From Cylindrotheca closterium (lineage: Eukaryota; Bacillariophyta; Bacillariophyceae; Bacillariales; Bacillariaceae), in contig CAKOGP040001770.1 in the NCBI GenBank assembly GCA_933822405.4, positions 124,001 to 188,000 of the forward strand: a stretch of 64,000 nucleotides of DNA. Direction: 5' to 3'. The notes beneath the pieces were generated by a model. It was not told where the DNA came from. It was given only the letters and a program-made list of their open reading frames with translations, and searched no databases. Positions within the stretch are counted from its first letter, which is position 1. Each line of letters starts with the position of its first letter. Shown in pieces: positions 30,884 to 40,747 of this stretch. The translations under genes were made by a program, and so were the position numbers.

Positions 30884-31157
30884 TAGAATCGAATTTAATG
30901 TATATGTTATCTATATGTATAGAGTGAGACCTTTAATCTTGGAATGGATAGAAACCCCCAATAGTCTGTGCGATGCGGATGATGAGTTGTTCTTGGAGAG
31001 CTATGTGAGAAATAAGATTCAGTTGGATAGACCGTGAAAGTCCATCAAATCATGTGTAGGTGATAATAATTTTGGTTTTCTTTTATACAAGCAGGTTAAC
31101 CTTGTCGACAACATCCAGTTTTGACCCCAATCAACCGATAACAAGGAAATAGTTGGA

Positions 31158-32291
31158 CTACTTTGCGAACAGGGCCATTAGATCGTCCATGGCACAGAGT
31201 GCACAGCATGCCAAACAGGCTAATGTCGCTGGAGCCTTCAAGAGTCCCATATTGAATGTATCGTTGGAATGCATGGCGGTATCTGTGGCGTCCATTTCAT
31301 ACGGTAAATCCAAAGCGGTACCGCTGTGACAACAATCCATCAAAACTGTGACCTGGACATCTCGTTTCATGGGTTTAACCAGAACATTGAAGACCTCATC
31401 ATCTACAATATGTCCACTGGCCTTGAAATCAACCGGGATAAGCGTCTCATCATACCCATCGGATTCATCGTCTGGAGTGACAAATCAAAGGTCAGGCAAT
31501 GTCATGTTAGCATGGTGTCGCAAGTCAAATCGAATCACGGGATCCACACATGCGATCGTTTTTGCACACACAAAATGCACTTACTATTCATATCTTTCAC
31601 ACGACCTCCGTGTCCCGAATAATGAACGAATACGATATCTCCTGCTTCACTGTACTGAGTAACGCGGGTAAAGGCATCAATAATGTTCCTTCGAGTTGGA
31701 GCATGGTGCTTTCCATCATCCATCAGAATCAACATGTCTTTTTCCATGAACCCTTGCTCCTTGATGAGATACCGCTTGATATTTTCAACGTCATTGTGGC
31801 AACCACTAAGTTGACCTTGTTGGCCTGGCGTTTTAAGAAAGGAAGAAAGAAAAAGATGAGGGCTTTGGTGTTTTTAAAGACACAAACCAAGATACGATGC
31901 ATTCATGCATTTTCTACATACCAACATAGTTGATTCCAATCAACACAGCTCGACGAGCCTTCCGCATTTGAATAGACTTTTGTGGAACAACTTCAAATCT
32001 GGAATCAGCGTCAATCAATCGACTCGCGGATAATTGAGGAATCTGATCGAATCCTTTTAATTCCAAGACATCTCTCATTCGTTGGAGCAACTCCACCCAA
32101 GTCATTTGCCCTGGAAAATCGGTCAAAACCTTCAATAGAGTAGATGTGCAAGCACCACCAGCCATTCCAGCCGAGTCGGGAAGATTAAAGGACCCGACAT
32201 TGTGCACATCTGCAGAGGTTTGCTTGTCTTCGGACCCAGAAATCATGATAAAGATGCCAGGGATGGCCTTGACAATGTGTTCCGATGACAT
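31158..32291 (-). CDS. Type III metacaspase (p10 domain before p20)
   Basis: The exons are 31922-32291, 31585-31824 and 31158-31471 (307 residues), with introns of 97 and 113 nt, both phase 1. The start is ATG 32291 ([12 protein letters not shown]). The N-terminal roughly 95 residues are the p10-like part: [16 protein letters not shown], then [12 protein letters not shown]. The p20 domain follows: [20 protein letters not shown], the catalytic His in H-Y-S-G-H-G-G and the catalytic Cys in M-D-C-C-H-S-G-T. The p10-before-p20 order is the arrangement described as type III metacaspases in algae with secondary plastids. The family cleaves after Arg/Lys and is usually calcium-activated. The C-terminus is short and Cys/Ala-rich ([10 protein letters not shown]). 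Confidence 0.9.
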
Positions 32292-32659
32292 GATTCAGAT
32301 TTTGTCTATGTGATATCAAAAATAAAAAGGAAGAAACCAATCAATGGACGAGTATGCCCTTGTATATCTCAGACACAAGACTGAAGTTACTGTTGTTGTT
32401 GTTGTTGTTCATCCCGAGAGACCGGGAACCGAAAAAAGGGTCATGGATGGATTCATTCGACTGCCTGTATCTTCGAAACGTACCAGCGCTACGTGGCTCT
32501 ACGGTCATTTGATCAGAGAAGTCGAATGGCATGGAAAAATGCAAACTTCTCTTCATCAACTTGTCATCGTCACAATGACCAAGTCCATCGAACACAACAA
32601 CCACCGCCAAGTGTGTTACCGAATTAAATTTCTTTGTTCTCTTGCAAACTTGGCATGAA

Positions 32660-33754
32660 ATGGCTTTGCCTAACAAACAGACGAGAAGTGGGACAAAACT
32701 GAGAACAAGAGCAAGCAAACATGGAAAAACTGGATCCCTCCTTATCATACTGTGTCTCCTCGGATGGATATTGATAATGCAAAATACTTCCACGGAACAC
32801 AGTGACGAAGACATCCCGAATGTCCCGGAAGAAGAAGAGGCAGTATCATTGGAAAAAATCAATAGACTCCTTCATGTATCAGGTGACGCGCTGGTTGCGA
32901 AGACCATCAAAAAGTGCATACCCCAAGAGAATTCAAAGTGCAAGACCTTTGTACCAGAAAATTCAGGGCAGCGAATCACTCTATTGGCACCACCTGGAAG
33001 TCTGACGGACTTCTTTTCCAAACTAGTGGAAAAGACAATTCAAGCTGCTGGAAGCAAGACCAAAGATGGAGTTTCAATAGAGTGGCTCCCCACATCACAC
33101 ATGGCTCCTTATGGGTATGGTAAAACGCACGGATGGACTAAAATCATTCGTGTTGTGCCAGAACCGATCATGCTTGGTGCAGCCGATTCTCTGCTGGCTC
33201 ACTATCCAGAACCTTCCATTCCTCCATTGGATGATCTAAAGGCAAGCTTGCGACAAACTATACGGTACCATTGCCGACTGAACCATATTGCGGCACATAC
33301 GTCTCTTTTGACACTATCATGGAATGAAATTTCAGAAGTAGGATTGAAGGAGCTAATAGAAAAGGTTGAATCCTTTCTCAATCTAGAACATGGTGAAGGG
33401 AATAGTCTAGACACGGAATTGAATTCGCTAACATCGGAACGAGAAAAAAATGTATCAGATGTGTCCAACAAGATCTTCAAGATGGTGAATCTTGTGGATG
33501 GGATTGATTTTATGAGCTATTCTTCGATTACAAATGATGTCATCAAGGACGAAATGCAGCTCTCCAAGGATTTGACGGCATGGCCTTGCCAATCCTTTTG
33601 GACAGTGGGAGAAGATGAGACTGACCGACTGAAACTGAGTCCGGCCATATCGGACATTGCCAAAGCCATCAGTCCCGATTGCGAGTCCGAGATGAACGAT
33701 TGTTTTGTAAAACGTGATAAATGCGAGGCAAAGGGAGATGGAGAGTGCAAATAG
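32660..33754 (+). CDS. Type II membrane protein, conserved unknown
   Basis: The intronless gene encodes 364 residues from ATG 32660 (MALPNKQTRSG); an earlier in-frame start lies at 32642. A basic N-terminus precedes one membrane anchor (residues about 25-42, S-L-L-I-I-L-C-L-L-G-W-I-L-I-M). An acidic stalk and a lumenal or external domain follow. Notable segments are I-T-L-L-A-P-P-G-S-L-T-D-F-F, W-L-P-T-S-H-M-A-P-Y-G-Y-G-K-T-H-G-W-T-K and I-R-Y-H-C-R-L-N-H-I-A-A-H-T. Cysteines cluster near the end (C-E-S-E-M-N-D-C-F-V-K-R-D-K-C). I recognise no enzyme family; the P-Y-G-Y-G-K-T-H-G-W stretch looks like a constrained functional site. The topology suggests a Golgi or ER protein. It is divergent from the metacaspase with a 370-bp spacer. 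Confidence 0.75.
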   Translation: MALPNKQTRSGTKLRTRASKHGKTGSLLIILCLLGWILIMQNTSTEHSDEDIPNVPEEEEAVSLEKINRLLHVSGDALVAKTIKKCIPQENSKCKTFVPENSGQRITLLAPPGSLTDFFSKLVEKTIQAAGSKTKDGVSIEWLPTSHMAPYGYGKTHGWTKIIRVVPEPIMLGAADSLLAHYPEPSIPPLDDLKASLRQTIRYHCRLNHIAAHTSLLTLSWNEISEVGLKELIEKVESFLNLEHGEGNSLDTELNSLTSEREKNVSDVSNKIFKMVNLVDGIDFMSYSSITNDVIKDEMQLSKDLTAWPCQSFWTVGEDETDRLKLSPAISDIAKAISPDCESEMNDCFVKRDKCEAKGDGECK

Positions 33755-34240
33755 ATCAAATAGTATTTAGGGTATGAAAAGTCTGTCTTCTCCGCATTAT
33801 TCCTTGCAGACTTTCTGTTTTTAGATCCAGCAGTCGATCCACCGTTCAATCTCTATAGGTGCAGTTGGATTTAGATCTTTGTGAACCGCAGATCTCTTGC
33901 AACACCGTAGAGTTTATCCTCGGAGACTGGTTTGGGAAGAGATTTCTGCTTCGTTTGGGGTTGATTTTTGTTTTCACATCGTCCAACTAGGACTTGAGGA
34001 CGCGACACTCAACGCCAAAGCTTTCATTGGATTCTGAACACGATCGATTCTACCCTCTATCAAACCCGTTTGCCCTTCGTATGGGTTGGATCTATAATCA
34101 AGTAGTAGAGAGCCACGACGATGGTCGCAATTGACAACCTTTGGGAATCTGTCATGAAGATTCTTGTTCTGTCATTACCATCTACACCACAGTGTCGTAG
34201 AGTGCGATATTATACGATTCTTCAAGCCTGTGTAACTGCC

Positions 34241-34304
34241 GCTTAGCTACATGCATGCCCGATGTCACTGTCGCTTAGCTGCATGCATGCCCGATGTCAC
34301 CGTC
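34241..34304. repeat. 32-bp tandem duplication
   Basis: Two adjacent copies (34241-34272, 34273-34304) of a unit containing gcttagct-catgcatgcccg differ at two positions. The unit includes the palindrome ATGCAT and lies in non-coding sequence. Confidence 0.85.
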
Positions 34305-34430
34305 GCCATCACAAGAGAGCCTAGTAGCCGACGAATCAGACTTGTTCACATTGATCCATTCTCTCAAGAGAGAGAGAGAGAAAGAGAGAGAGAGATAGAT
34401 ATTTTAGGGAGCAGGATGTCTCACTGTTTT

Positions 34431-34488
34431 CTGTTGGAAACATGAATACCACCAGACTTCTGTTGGAAACATGAATACCACCGGACTT
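34431..34488. repeat. 29-bp tandem duplication
   Basis: Two adjacent copies (34431-34459, 34460-34488) of ctgttggaaacatgaatacc plus nine more bases differ at one position. Confidence 0.85.
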
Positions 34489-34764
34489 CATACGAGTAAC
34501 CGCTTGAATGGGCTGAGCAACCTTATTGGGACTCTAGTTGGAGTTCCGTTACTTGGTGGCCGAAAGCCCTCGTCAACATTGCCTTTGCCATTATCAACAA
34601 CCACGTCGATTATAGAAGCAGCAGTATGAATCTGCTCTTTGCCAAGAGCCCCATTGCTCCTTGTTGTGGAGCTTCGCGATATCCGCTTCATCACCGCATG
34701 ACAACTGTGAGGCACTGCCATTGAACGCGTTTGGGTAGACAGAGCAAGAAGTTGTAGGAAGTCA

Positions 34765-34814
34765 TTGGAGTTGACCAATTGCCAAGTAGCTCGGCTGCAA
34801 TTGGTCAACTCCAA
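34765..34814. repeat. Perfect 18-bp inverted repeat with 14-nt loop
   Basis: The arm TTGGAGTTGACCAATTGC at 34765-34782 is exactly complementary to 34797-34814. The loop is 34783-34796. It sits in otherwise non-coding sequence and could be a transposon footprint or a small structured transcript. Confidence 0.85.
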
Positions 34815-35596
34815 AGATGAAAAGTACCTCCAGTCCTCCAGTTCACAATTGCCTACCGGTATCAGGAGGGGACCCAGGAAAGATGCTTTCAATGATGGTT
34901 CAGGAATGATTGGTTCAAAACCGCGAATATAATTCAACGCAATTTTGTCGGTTTCTACGCGTTTGTAGTAGGCCGACTGCCTCGTCTATTTTCCATAACC
35001 GGTTTCTGAGCCTGGTTCGACCTGCCAAATGTCAAATCCACAGAGCACAAAATCGAAGCAATGTGAGAATGCATCAGATGCGATAGTCGAAATCCAGTCG
35101 CGTCTTTTCCGACCGACATCAATGAATCTCTCACTGCTATCCTATAGCAACTTTGAATGATGAAATATAAGTGAAACTTACCTTTCAAGATTTTAGGGCC
35201 AAGAGGATGTCCAGGGGGACCCAGCCAAGTGCCATTAGCGAGAGATCTACCTCAGGCAACCTGAAGAAGCCGTGCACAGAATCAGTTTCTAGGTATGAAG
35301 TGTATAGCACTAGATGCGATGCCTCCGTTCGCCGATCTAGATGAATGCGGGTGCGGGACATATCGAGCCACCCGAAAACACGCACCCTATCTCGCTCGAT
35401 TGCTGTCAAAGAGTTGGACCCGCTTTACCATGAAACGGGTACAATTCATCGACTCAATGTGATCGTCGGTGAACTGGATCGAAGAAACCCTTCAATGACC
35501 TCACATGATATCTTTTTTCGTATCTACAAACAAATCATCACCTCAGATCTCACCTGTTGTAAGCGGTCTACTTGATTCGAAATCGTTGCCACATAG

Positions 35597-35690
35597 TAGG
35601 AGTATGTGAGCAGTCTTTTGTGCAGGCCACTCATTACAAATGCTAGGAGTATGTGAGCAGTCTTTTGTGCAGGCCACTCATTACAAATGC
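35597..35690. repeat. Exact 47-bp tandem duplication
   Basis: Copies 35597-35643 and 35644-35690 are identical over all 47 bp, beginning taggagtatgtgagcagtct. Perfect identity indicates a recent duplication or an assembly artefact. Confidence 0.9.
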
Positions 35691-37923
35691 TTTCAGGAAG
35701 ACTGGAGATGCCTTGAAACAAGTGGAGACAAGGCTGCGAAGCGTCAACACACTCTTGAAAGGAAGTAGGAGAGAACAAAGCCCTTGGTTACTTTGACTTG
35801 CAATCCTGTGTACAACTGGTACAGATAGATCCTTGTAGCCCCATCATCCATGCAGAATGCAACAGCATAGTTAGCTTAAAAGTTGGACGCTTACGATGCC
35901 CCCTGGCCACACCGCACCTCTAATTTGAACACTTTTGCATCTGAGCACAATACCGTGATGCAAAAGCTGCGTTTCTTGGCAAGCTGGCGCCTCATACCGC
36001 AATATTCGGTTCCGCGATTGAAAATTTCTTGACCTTCTCCATGAATACAACTTAAGTCGAGATCAAGCAAACCAGAAGGCATTCTGGGCTGAAACAGAAC
36101 ATCATCAATCAAGTGACAAGGTGACAGGCGAATGAGGCGGCTGCATTCGCGGATACCCGCCACTTGGAATCTCCAGATGCCACTTTCCACGACTTTTTTG
36201 ATATTCTGCGCAGTAGGGAAGGCGATTGAGGTTTCTGGAACCGGCTACTTGTTCCCAATGGTATCGCAGAGAGAGGCACTCGCTCCTCGGTAACGATTGA
36301 TCGTCGTTGCGGATTTCAGGGGGTGCATATACATCCATGGGCTGGGGAACTTCCTATTCCACCACTAGGCAACCTCAGAAACTCATAGTTGTGTTGGAAT
36401 GAGAGATGCGATGGTGTCATGTCAATTGTGCAGCCCATGATGCGATATGGCAGCAATCCGTGCTACAGAGTCGTCTTTTTTCATGTACTATAGAGGTTGA
36501 TCATGAAGCCAAATAAAGAGCTGACCTAAAATGCAATAAATTGTAGTTACGATACTCCAGAGTTGATTTACTTCGCCCTGAAAGAGGGGGCTGTGCTCTT
36601 GCTTCATTACGCATGTGAATTGACCACAAATCGCTGGCATTCAACCGTAAGTGTTGAAATGACAGGGCGTCCAATACTGAGATCCCGGTGTGGAATTTAG
36701 GAGGCCTGGCTTCTTTTGCGGCAACAAAACCGCGAATAATTTTGGGAGGTCGTTTGCTCCCCGTCCCGTAGAAATGTACGTGCTGAAGGGTACTGAGTTT
36801 TACAACCTTCCCGTCAAACGCTCTCATGAAGGAAAAACAAAACAACGAGGAGGAAGTCCAGAGAACTCGAGTCTCTACAAGCCAACATACAAAAGCTTCA
36901 ATATTGAAAAGTTCTTCGATGGGATCTTTTCAGATTCTGCAGAAAGATGCCAACGATTGGTACCAAGGATGACGAAAGATTGATTAAAGTCCATCTGCTC
37001 CTGATGGTCGTGCCATCATCATGGCTTTAAATCCCAATTTCGAGGACTGGGTGATTCAAAAGAGGAAAATGACTTGGGCATATGGTGAGTCATACGATAC
37101 AATTCGTCTTGACAAGAGATATTGATTGCTGTGGCCCAGAAGGTGTATTAGTCGATCCAACATGGGTATTCGGATTGACTTGGTGGTGGACGATGTGCAT
37201 GGAGATTACAGAAAAATCTCAATGCTAAACAGCGGAAACTCAAATCGTAACCGCAAACTCTTTTTGAAAATGGCTACATTTCAAAAGAAAAAGAAAGTCC
37301 AAGAGCTGGCGGTAGTCCAGGGCTATTCTATATTGTCGAATGATCAAAACATTCACATTCCAACCCCCCTTGATGCCAATCTTCCAATTTGTCCATCTGT
37401 AATACGCAACCGAAGCCGAAGGACCAATATGAGACCCTTTTAATTATCATTCCGAAAAGGAGACGAGAGACCCATAGCTCATGCGACCTTTTGGCGCTCG
37501 TCTCTGGTGAAGACCAAAGAATACTCTCCTGCAGCATTCATGCTATCAATGACCAGCAATGACCGACAACAATCGCTCAACAAGATAGAGTTAGATCCTT
37601 GTATGATTGCCATATGAGTACCTTTTGATACATTTGAGATTCAGATGCGTCTGGAAAGTAGCATTGGGATGACGTGGAATGATCACGACTATAGGTACCA
37701 GGTATCTGGTACCCATTTGCTCTGGTACGTGCAGTACCTTCCAGGCACATTTAATGCGAAATATTAATGACCGGTCTGTCCCTCGACGTGCAGCTTTGGT
37801 CTGCCTTCGTGAGTGCCGGCGTTCACAAAGGGCTCTCCCAAGTGATCACTCGCAGAGCGAAGGGAGCCCGAACTCTTTGCAGCAAAATACAGTAAGGGGG
37901 AGCAGCACGACAGGTTAATCAAA

Positions 37924-39108
37924 ATGAACATGAACTCCATACCTGGCTTTGCGAGTCTCCCCCAGAAGAGCCCAGACGACGACGAAAGGTCATCATCCAG
38001 TGATGGCACCGTCGAAGAGCCGACGGAAACAGAACAACGGTACGCTGCCCTCCGAAACCATCAAATACGATTTGCAGATGCCATCGATCCCAACGCTGAA
38101 CGAGTCCACAAGCTCCGCAAGAAGGACATCATCTTTGGAAGAGGCCGTGGATTCCAAAACCATCCCGGTAACGAGCGCATGCGCGATATTATCGAAAAAT
38201 ACAAGACCCAATACCACTCATTGAACCGTGATGGCAAACGAAAGCTTGTGGAAGCTGTCCACGCAGAGATCACCGAAGGTGGAGCAAGATTCCTCAAGAA
38301 GCTTGACAATGAGCAAGCATGGGTGGTTGTTGACCTACCCATTGCACTGCAGAAGGTGAGCCACACCATGAGATGCCGAAAAAGTATTATTCGGCAGCTT
38401 GACGAACACGGGAATATCCCTGGTGCCTTGTCAACGCCACACCTTGCTGCTAATCTCCCTGGAATGACACCATTAGCACCAATGCCTATGTCAGGACATC
38501 TTCCTGGTATGGGTGCGATTGCTGGTATGTCAGGTTTTTCTGACCCTGCCGCTGGCATATTAGGAGGACCAGGTGCCGGTCTTCCATCACTCGGAGCCCA
38601 TGGTATGTATGCACCTCCAGGCGCTGGAGCTGCTGCCGCTGCCGGTGATGCGCCCTTGGCCGCATTGGAGGCACAACGAATGGCAGCGCTTCACCGATAC
38701 AGAGTGCTATCTGGTATGGCAGTTGCCAGACAAGGTGACATTGAATACTACCAACACCTCCGAAGAGAACAACTATTGCGAGAAACAAGAATGCTGCAAC
38801 AAATGGGAGATGTTGCTTTGCTAGGTGGAGGTTCGCCTCCTCCAACTGCTGCTGGGAGTATTGTGGCTCCTAGTGCTCCTACCAGTAGTCTTGCTGCTGT
38901 TACTGCTACTGCAGGGCCTAGTAGTAGCAGTGCATTGGGCGTGTCCAATGCCCCCGCTGCTGCTGCGGGTCGACACATTGCTCCTCCTCCTGGAGCAAGA
39001 CTACAACCCTCCACGCTGCCAGCCAGCGCCAGTTCCAATCTTTCAGAATCTTCCGCCTCCGATATATTCGCAGATGCTGTCAAAGATCCCTCGGCGCATG
39101 CCGAGTAA
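37924..39108 (+). CDS. DUF6824-type diatom protein, probable regulator
   Basis: The intronless gene encodes 394 residues from ATG 37924 (MNMNSIPGFASLPQ). Residues about 55-160 match the domain common and expanded in diatoms (annotated as DUF6824 as far as I recall). Its features are K-K-D-I-I-F-G-R-G-R-G-F-Q-N-H-P-G-N, Y-K-T-Q-Y-H-S-L, K-R-K-L-V-E-A-V, G-A-R-F-L-K-K-L-D, and K-V-S-H-T-M-R-C-R-K-S at the end. The rest is low complexity, rich in Ala, Pro, Gly and Ser, with a short helical stretch R-R-E-Q-L-L-R-E-T-R-M-L. The domain's biochemical role is not established; the basic, conserved core and the activation-domain-like tail suggest a nucleic-acid-binding regulator, which is inference. 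Confidence 0.85.
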   Translation: MNMNSIPGFASLPQKSPDDDERSSSSDGTVEEPTETEQRYAALRNHQIRFADAIDPNAERVHKLRKKDIIFGRGRGFQNHPGNERMRDIIEKYKTQYHSLNRDGKRKLVEAVHAEITEGGARFLKKLDNEQAWVVVDLPIALQKVSHTMRCRKSIIRQLDEHGNIPGALSTPHLAANLPGMTPLAPMPMSGHLPGMGAIAGMSGFSDPAAGILGGPGAGLPSLGAHGMYAPPGAGAAAAAGDAPLAALEAQRMAALHRYRVLSGMAVARQGDIEYYQHLRREQLLRETRMLQQMGDVALLGGGSPPPTAAGSIVAPSAPTSSLAAVTATAGPSSSSALGVSNAPAAAAGRHIAPPPGARLQPSTLPASASSNLSESSASDIFADAVKDPSAHAE

Positions 39109-39484
39109 ATGCAAACACTCTGGTCTTGATCTTGCATTTACATCAGACGCGGTTGATATTGTGGGTTGAACTGGTGTTGTCTCGATTCGCGGGGTAGGGG
39201 AGATGGTCACGGCACATTCCAGCTCAATTTGTGCCTTTTTTTCATTCTTCATGTCGTTTCGGCGTTGTCTCAGTCAGTAGGCATTGCATGTGATGATGGG
39301 ACTAAACGAAGAAGAAAAAGAAAGGGGTATTAAATAACTTAGAAAAACCGTGTTGCATGCAAGTACATATTGTTTTTTATTCGATTTTCTAGCAAAACGC
39401 ATTGCACTAATGCTCTACTGTACCGGTAGCTAGGAAATCGATATTTATTATTAATACCTGGCAAACTATTATAACTCCTAATTT

Positions 39485-40342
39485 TTACAAACCCAATTCA
39501 TTCGTGATGGTGGTTGGGAAGAACTTGTTGGTAACTTGTTCCTTGTATGCTGGGTACTCGTCAGGGAAAGTTTCGAGTAAAAATGCCTCTTCCTTTTCAC
39601 TCTTGACTTCCAACAGGACTCCCAAGACAATAGTCAAAAGAAGGCGAGATGCTGAATCAGTAGCAATGGACAAACCCAGCATTGTCATCATCAAACCGGA
39701 ATACATGGGATGACGCATCTCCGCGTAAATCCCAGTATTTTTCAGAGTGCTACTTTCGGTAGCAGCAGGAAAGGGCGACAAACTGTCGCTACCCAAATCG
39801 ACTACAGAAAGTGCCGCCAAAGCAAGACCGCCCAATGCGGTAATGGGCCCAAAGACAAAGTTCAAGCTCTCTCCCACGAAAGGGACAGTTCCAATAAAAA
39901 TGCAAAGAACCAAGGCAGCTTGGGCAGCAAAGTAGGCTTCGCCACGTTCTCCAAAGGATGCTCCGTTGGAGGGAGTCAAGTTCTCGACAACACTGTCGAT
40001 ATCAAAGTCGGAAATATCAAAGTCAACAGCAGGAACCTTGGAAAGCAATTCGTCCACCGATGGCACCTTGGGGAGAGCTGCCAATCGGGCCTGGCGAGCT
40101 TCTTCGGCAGCGGCTTCAGCGGCAGCCTTGGCAGCGGCCTCTTCCGCAGCTTTCTTGGCCTCTTCATCTTCGCCAAAGGGAAATTTCAAGTTTCCAAAAG
40201 GACTCTTCATGTGCACACTAGTGAAAGATGATGATTGCTGGCTTGTTTGGACCATAGATGATTGGGATGCAGGTGCAAGAAAGGCGGTGGCCGAGTGCAC
40301 CACGAAGGATAGCAAGACAAGATTGGAGCAAGAAGTCTTCAT
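39485..40342 (-). CDS. Plastid-targeted isoprenylcysteine methyltransferase (ICMT)-like membrane protein
   Basis: The intronless gene encodes 285 residues from ATG 40342. The signal peptide (L-V-L-L-S-F-V-V-H-S) runs into T-A-F-L-A-P, a clear diatom plastid motif. A charged Ala/Glu coiled stretch covers residues about 55-95. Residues about 130-270 carry membrane helices and the signature of the ICMT/PEMT-like fold: G-I-Y-A-E-M-R-H-P-M-Y-S-G, V-L-L-E-V-K-S-E-K-E-E and F-P-D-E-Y-P-A-Y-K-E-Q-V. R-H-P-x-Y-x-G plus the E and F-x-x-Y-x-x-Y pattern bind S-adenosylmethionine in the family. The substrate in plastids is unknown; protein prenyl-cysteine is unlikely there, and a lipid, quinone or pigment precursor is possible. 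Confidence 0.8.
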   Translation of the reverse strand: MKTSCSNLVLLSFVVHSATAFLAPASQSSMVQTSQQSSSFTSVHMKSPFGNLKFPFGEDEEAKKAAEEAAAKAAAEAAAEEARQARLAALPKVPSVDELLSKVPAVDFDISDFDIDSVVENLTPSNGASFGERGEAYFAAQAALVLCIFIGTVPFVGESLNFVFGPITALGGLALAALSVVDLGSDSLSPFPAATESSTLKNTGIYAEMRHPMYSGLMMTMLGLSIATDSASRLLLTIVLGVLLEVKSEKEEAFLLETFPDEYPAYKEQVTNKFFPTTITNELGL

Positions 40343-40747
40343 GGTGGGTCAATTGATTGTTGTTATTGGGTTTGTTAGTGTTGTTGTGTAAACGACAGTG
40401 TGAAACCGAACGCAAAGATTTACATCAACCTGGACCTTTGGAGATCAGACCTCCCCCCAACACGCACGACGGTCAGCATCCCTTCCGGGTCCCACAGAAA
40501 CCTCTCCGGGTCTTTTTATTCAAAAGTTCCGGCTCGCGTCCAATGCTCCAGAAGTCATTTATGTGATGGATCCGCTGGCTCGCGCCATCCTTCAACGGAG
40601 GGTTGGGAGAAATAAAAGACAGGAAAACAAAATCAAATCAGCCTCACGATTTGGACTTCGGAAAACTTTCGGGATCGAAACTTGATTTTATATTATGAAA
40701 CATAGATAGAACCAATTCACAAATTATATTGCACAACAATCTGAGGA

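Larger units (their letters stand above)
33755..37923. other. 4.2-kb gene-poor region with local duplications
   Basis: No gene is supported on either strand. The longest frames (150 codons at 34488-34937 minus, 100 codons at 35891-36190 minus, 97 codons at 36690-36983 plus) lack family motifs and clean splice signals. Some minus-strand frames are leucine-rich, with isolated 'S-G-L-L-D-L-D-L-S' stretches. This could reflect a decayed leucine-rich-repeat gene, but I cannot show it. The region holds three short tandem duplications, a GA microsatellite (about 34368-34395) and an 18-bp hairpin, listed separately. Confidence 0.5.

Noticed and set aside
34488..36340. A leucine-rich-repeat gene on the minus strand
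   Set aside because: Only scattered Leu-rich fragments in different frames were found, with no consistent repeat spacing or splice sites.
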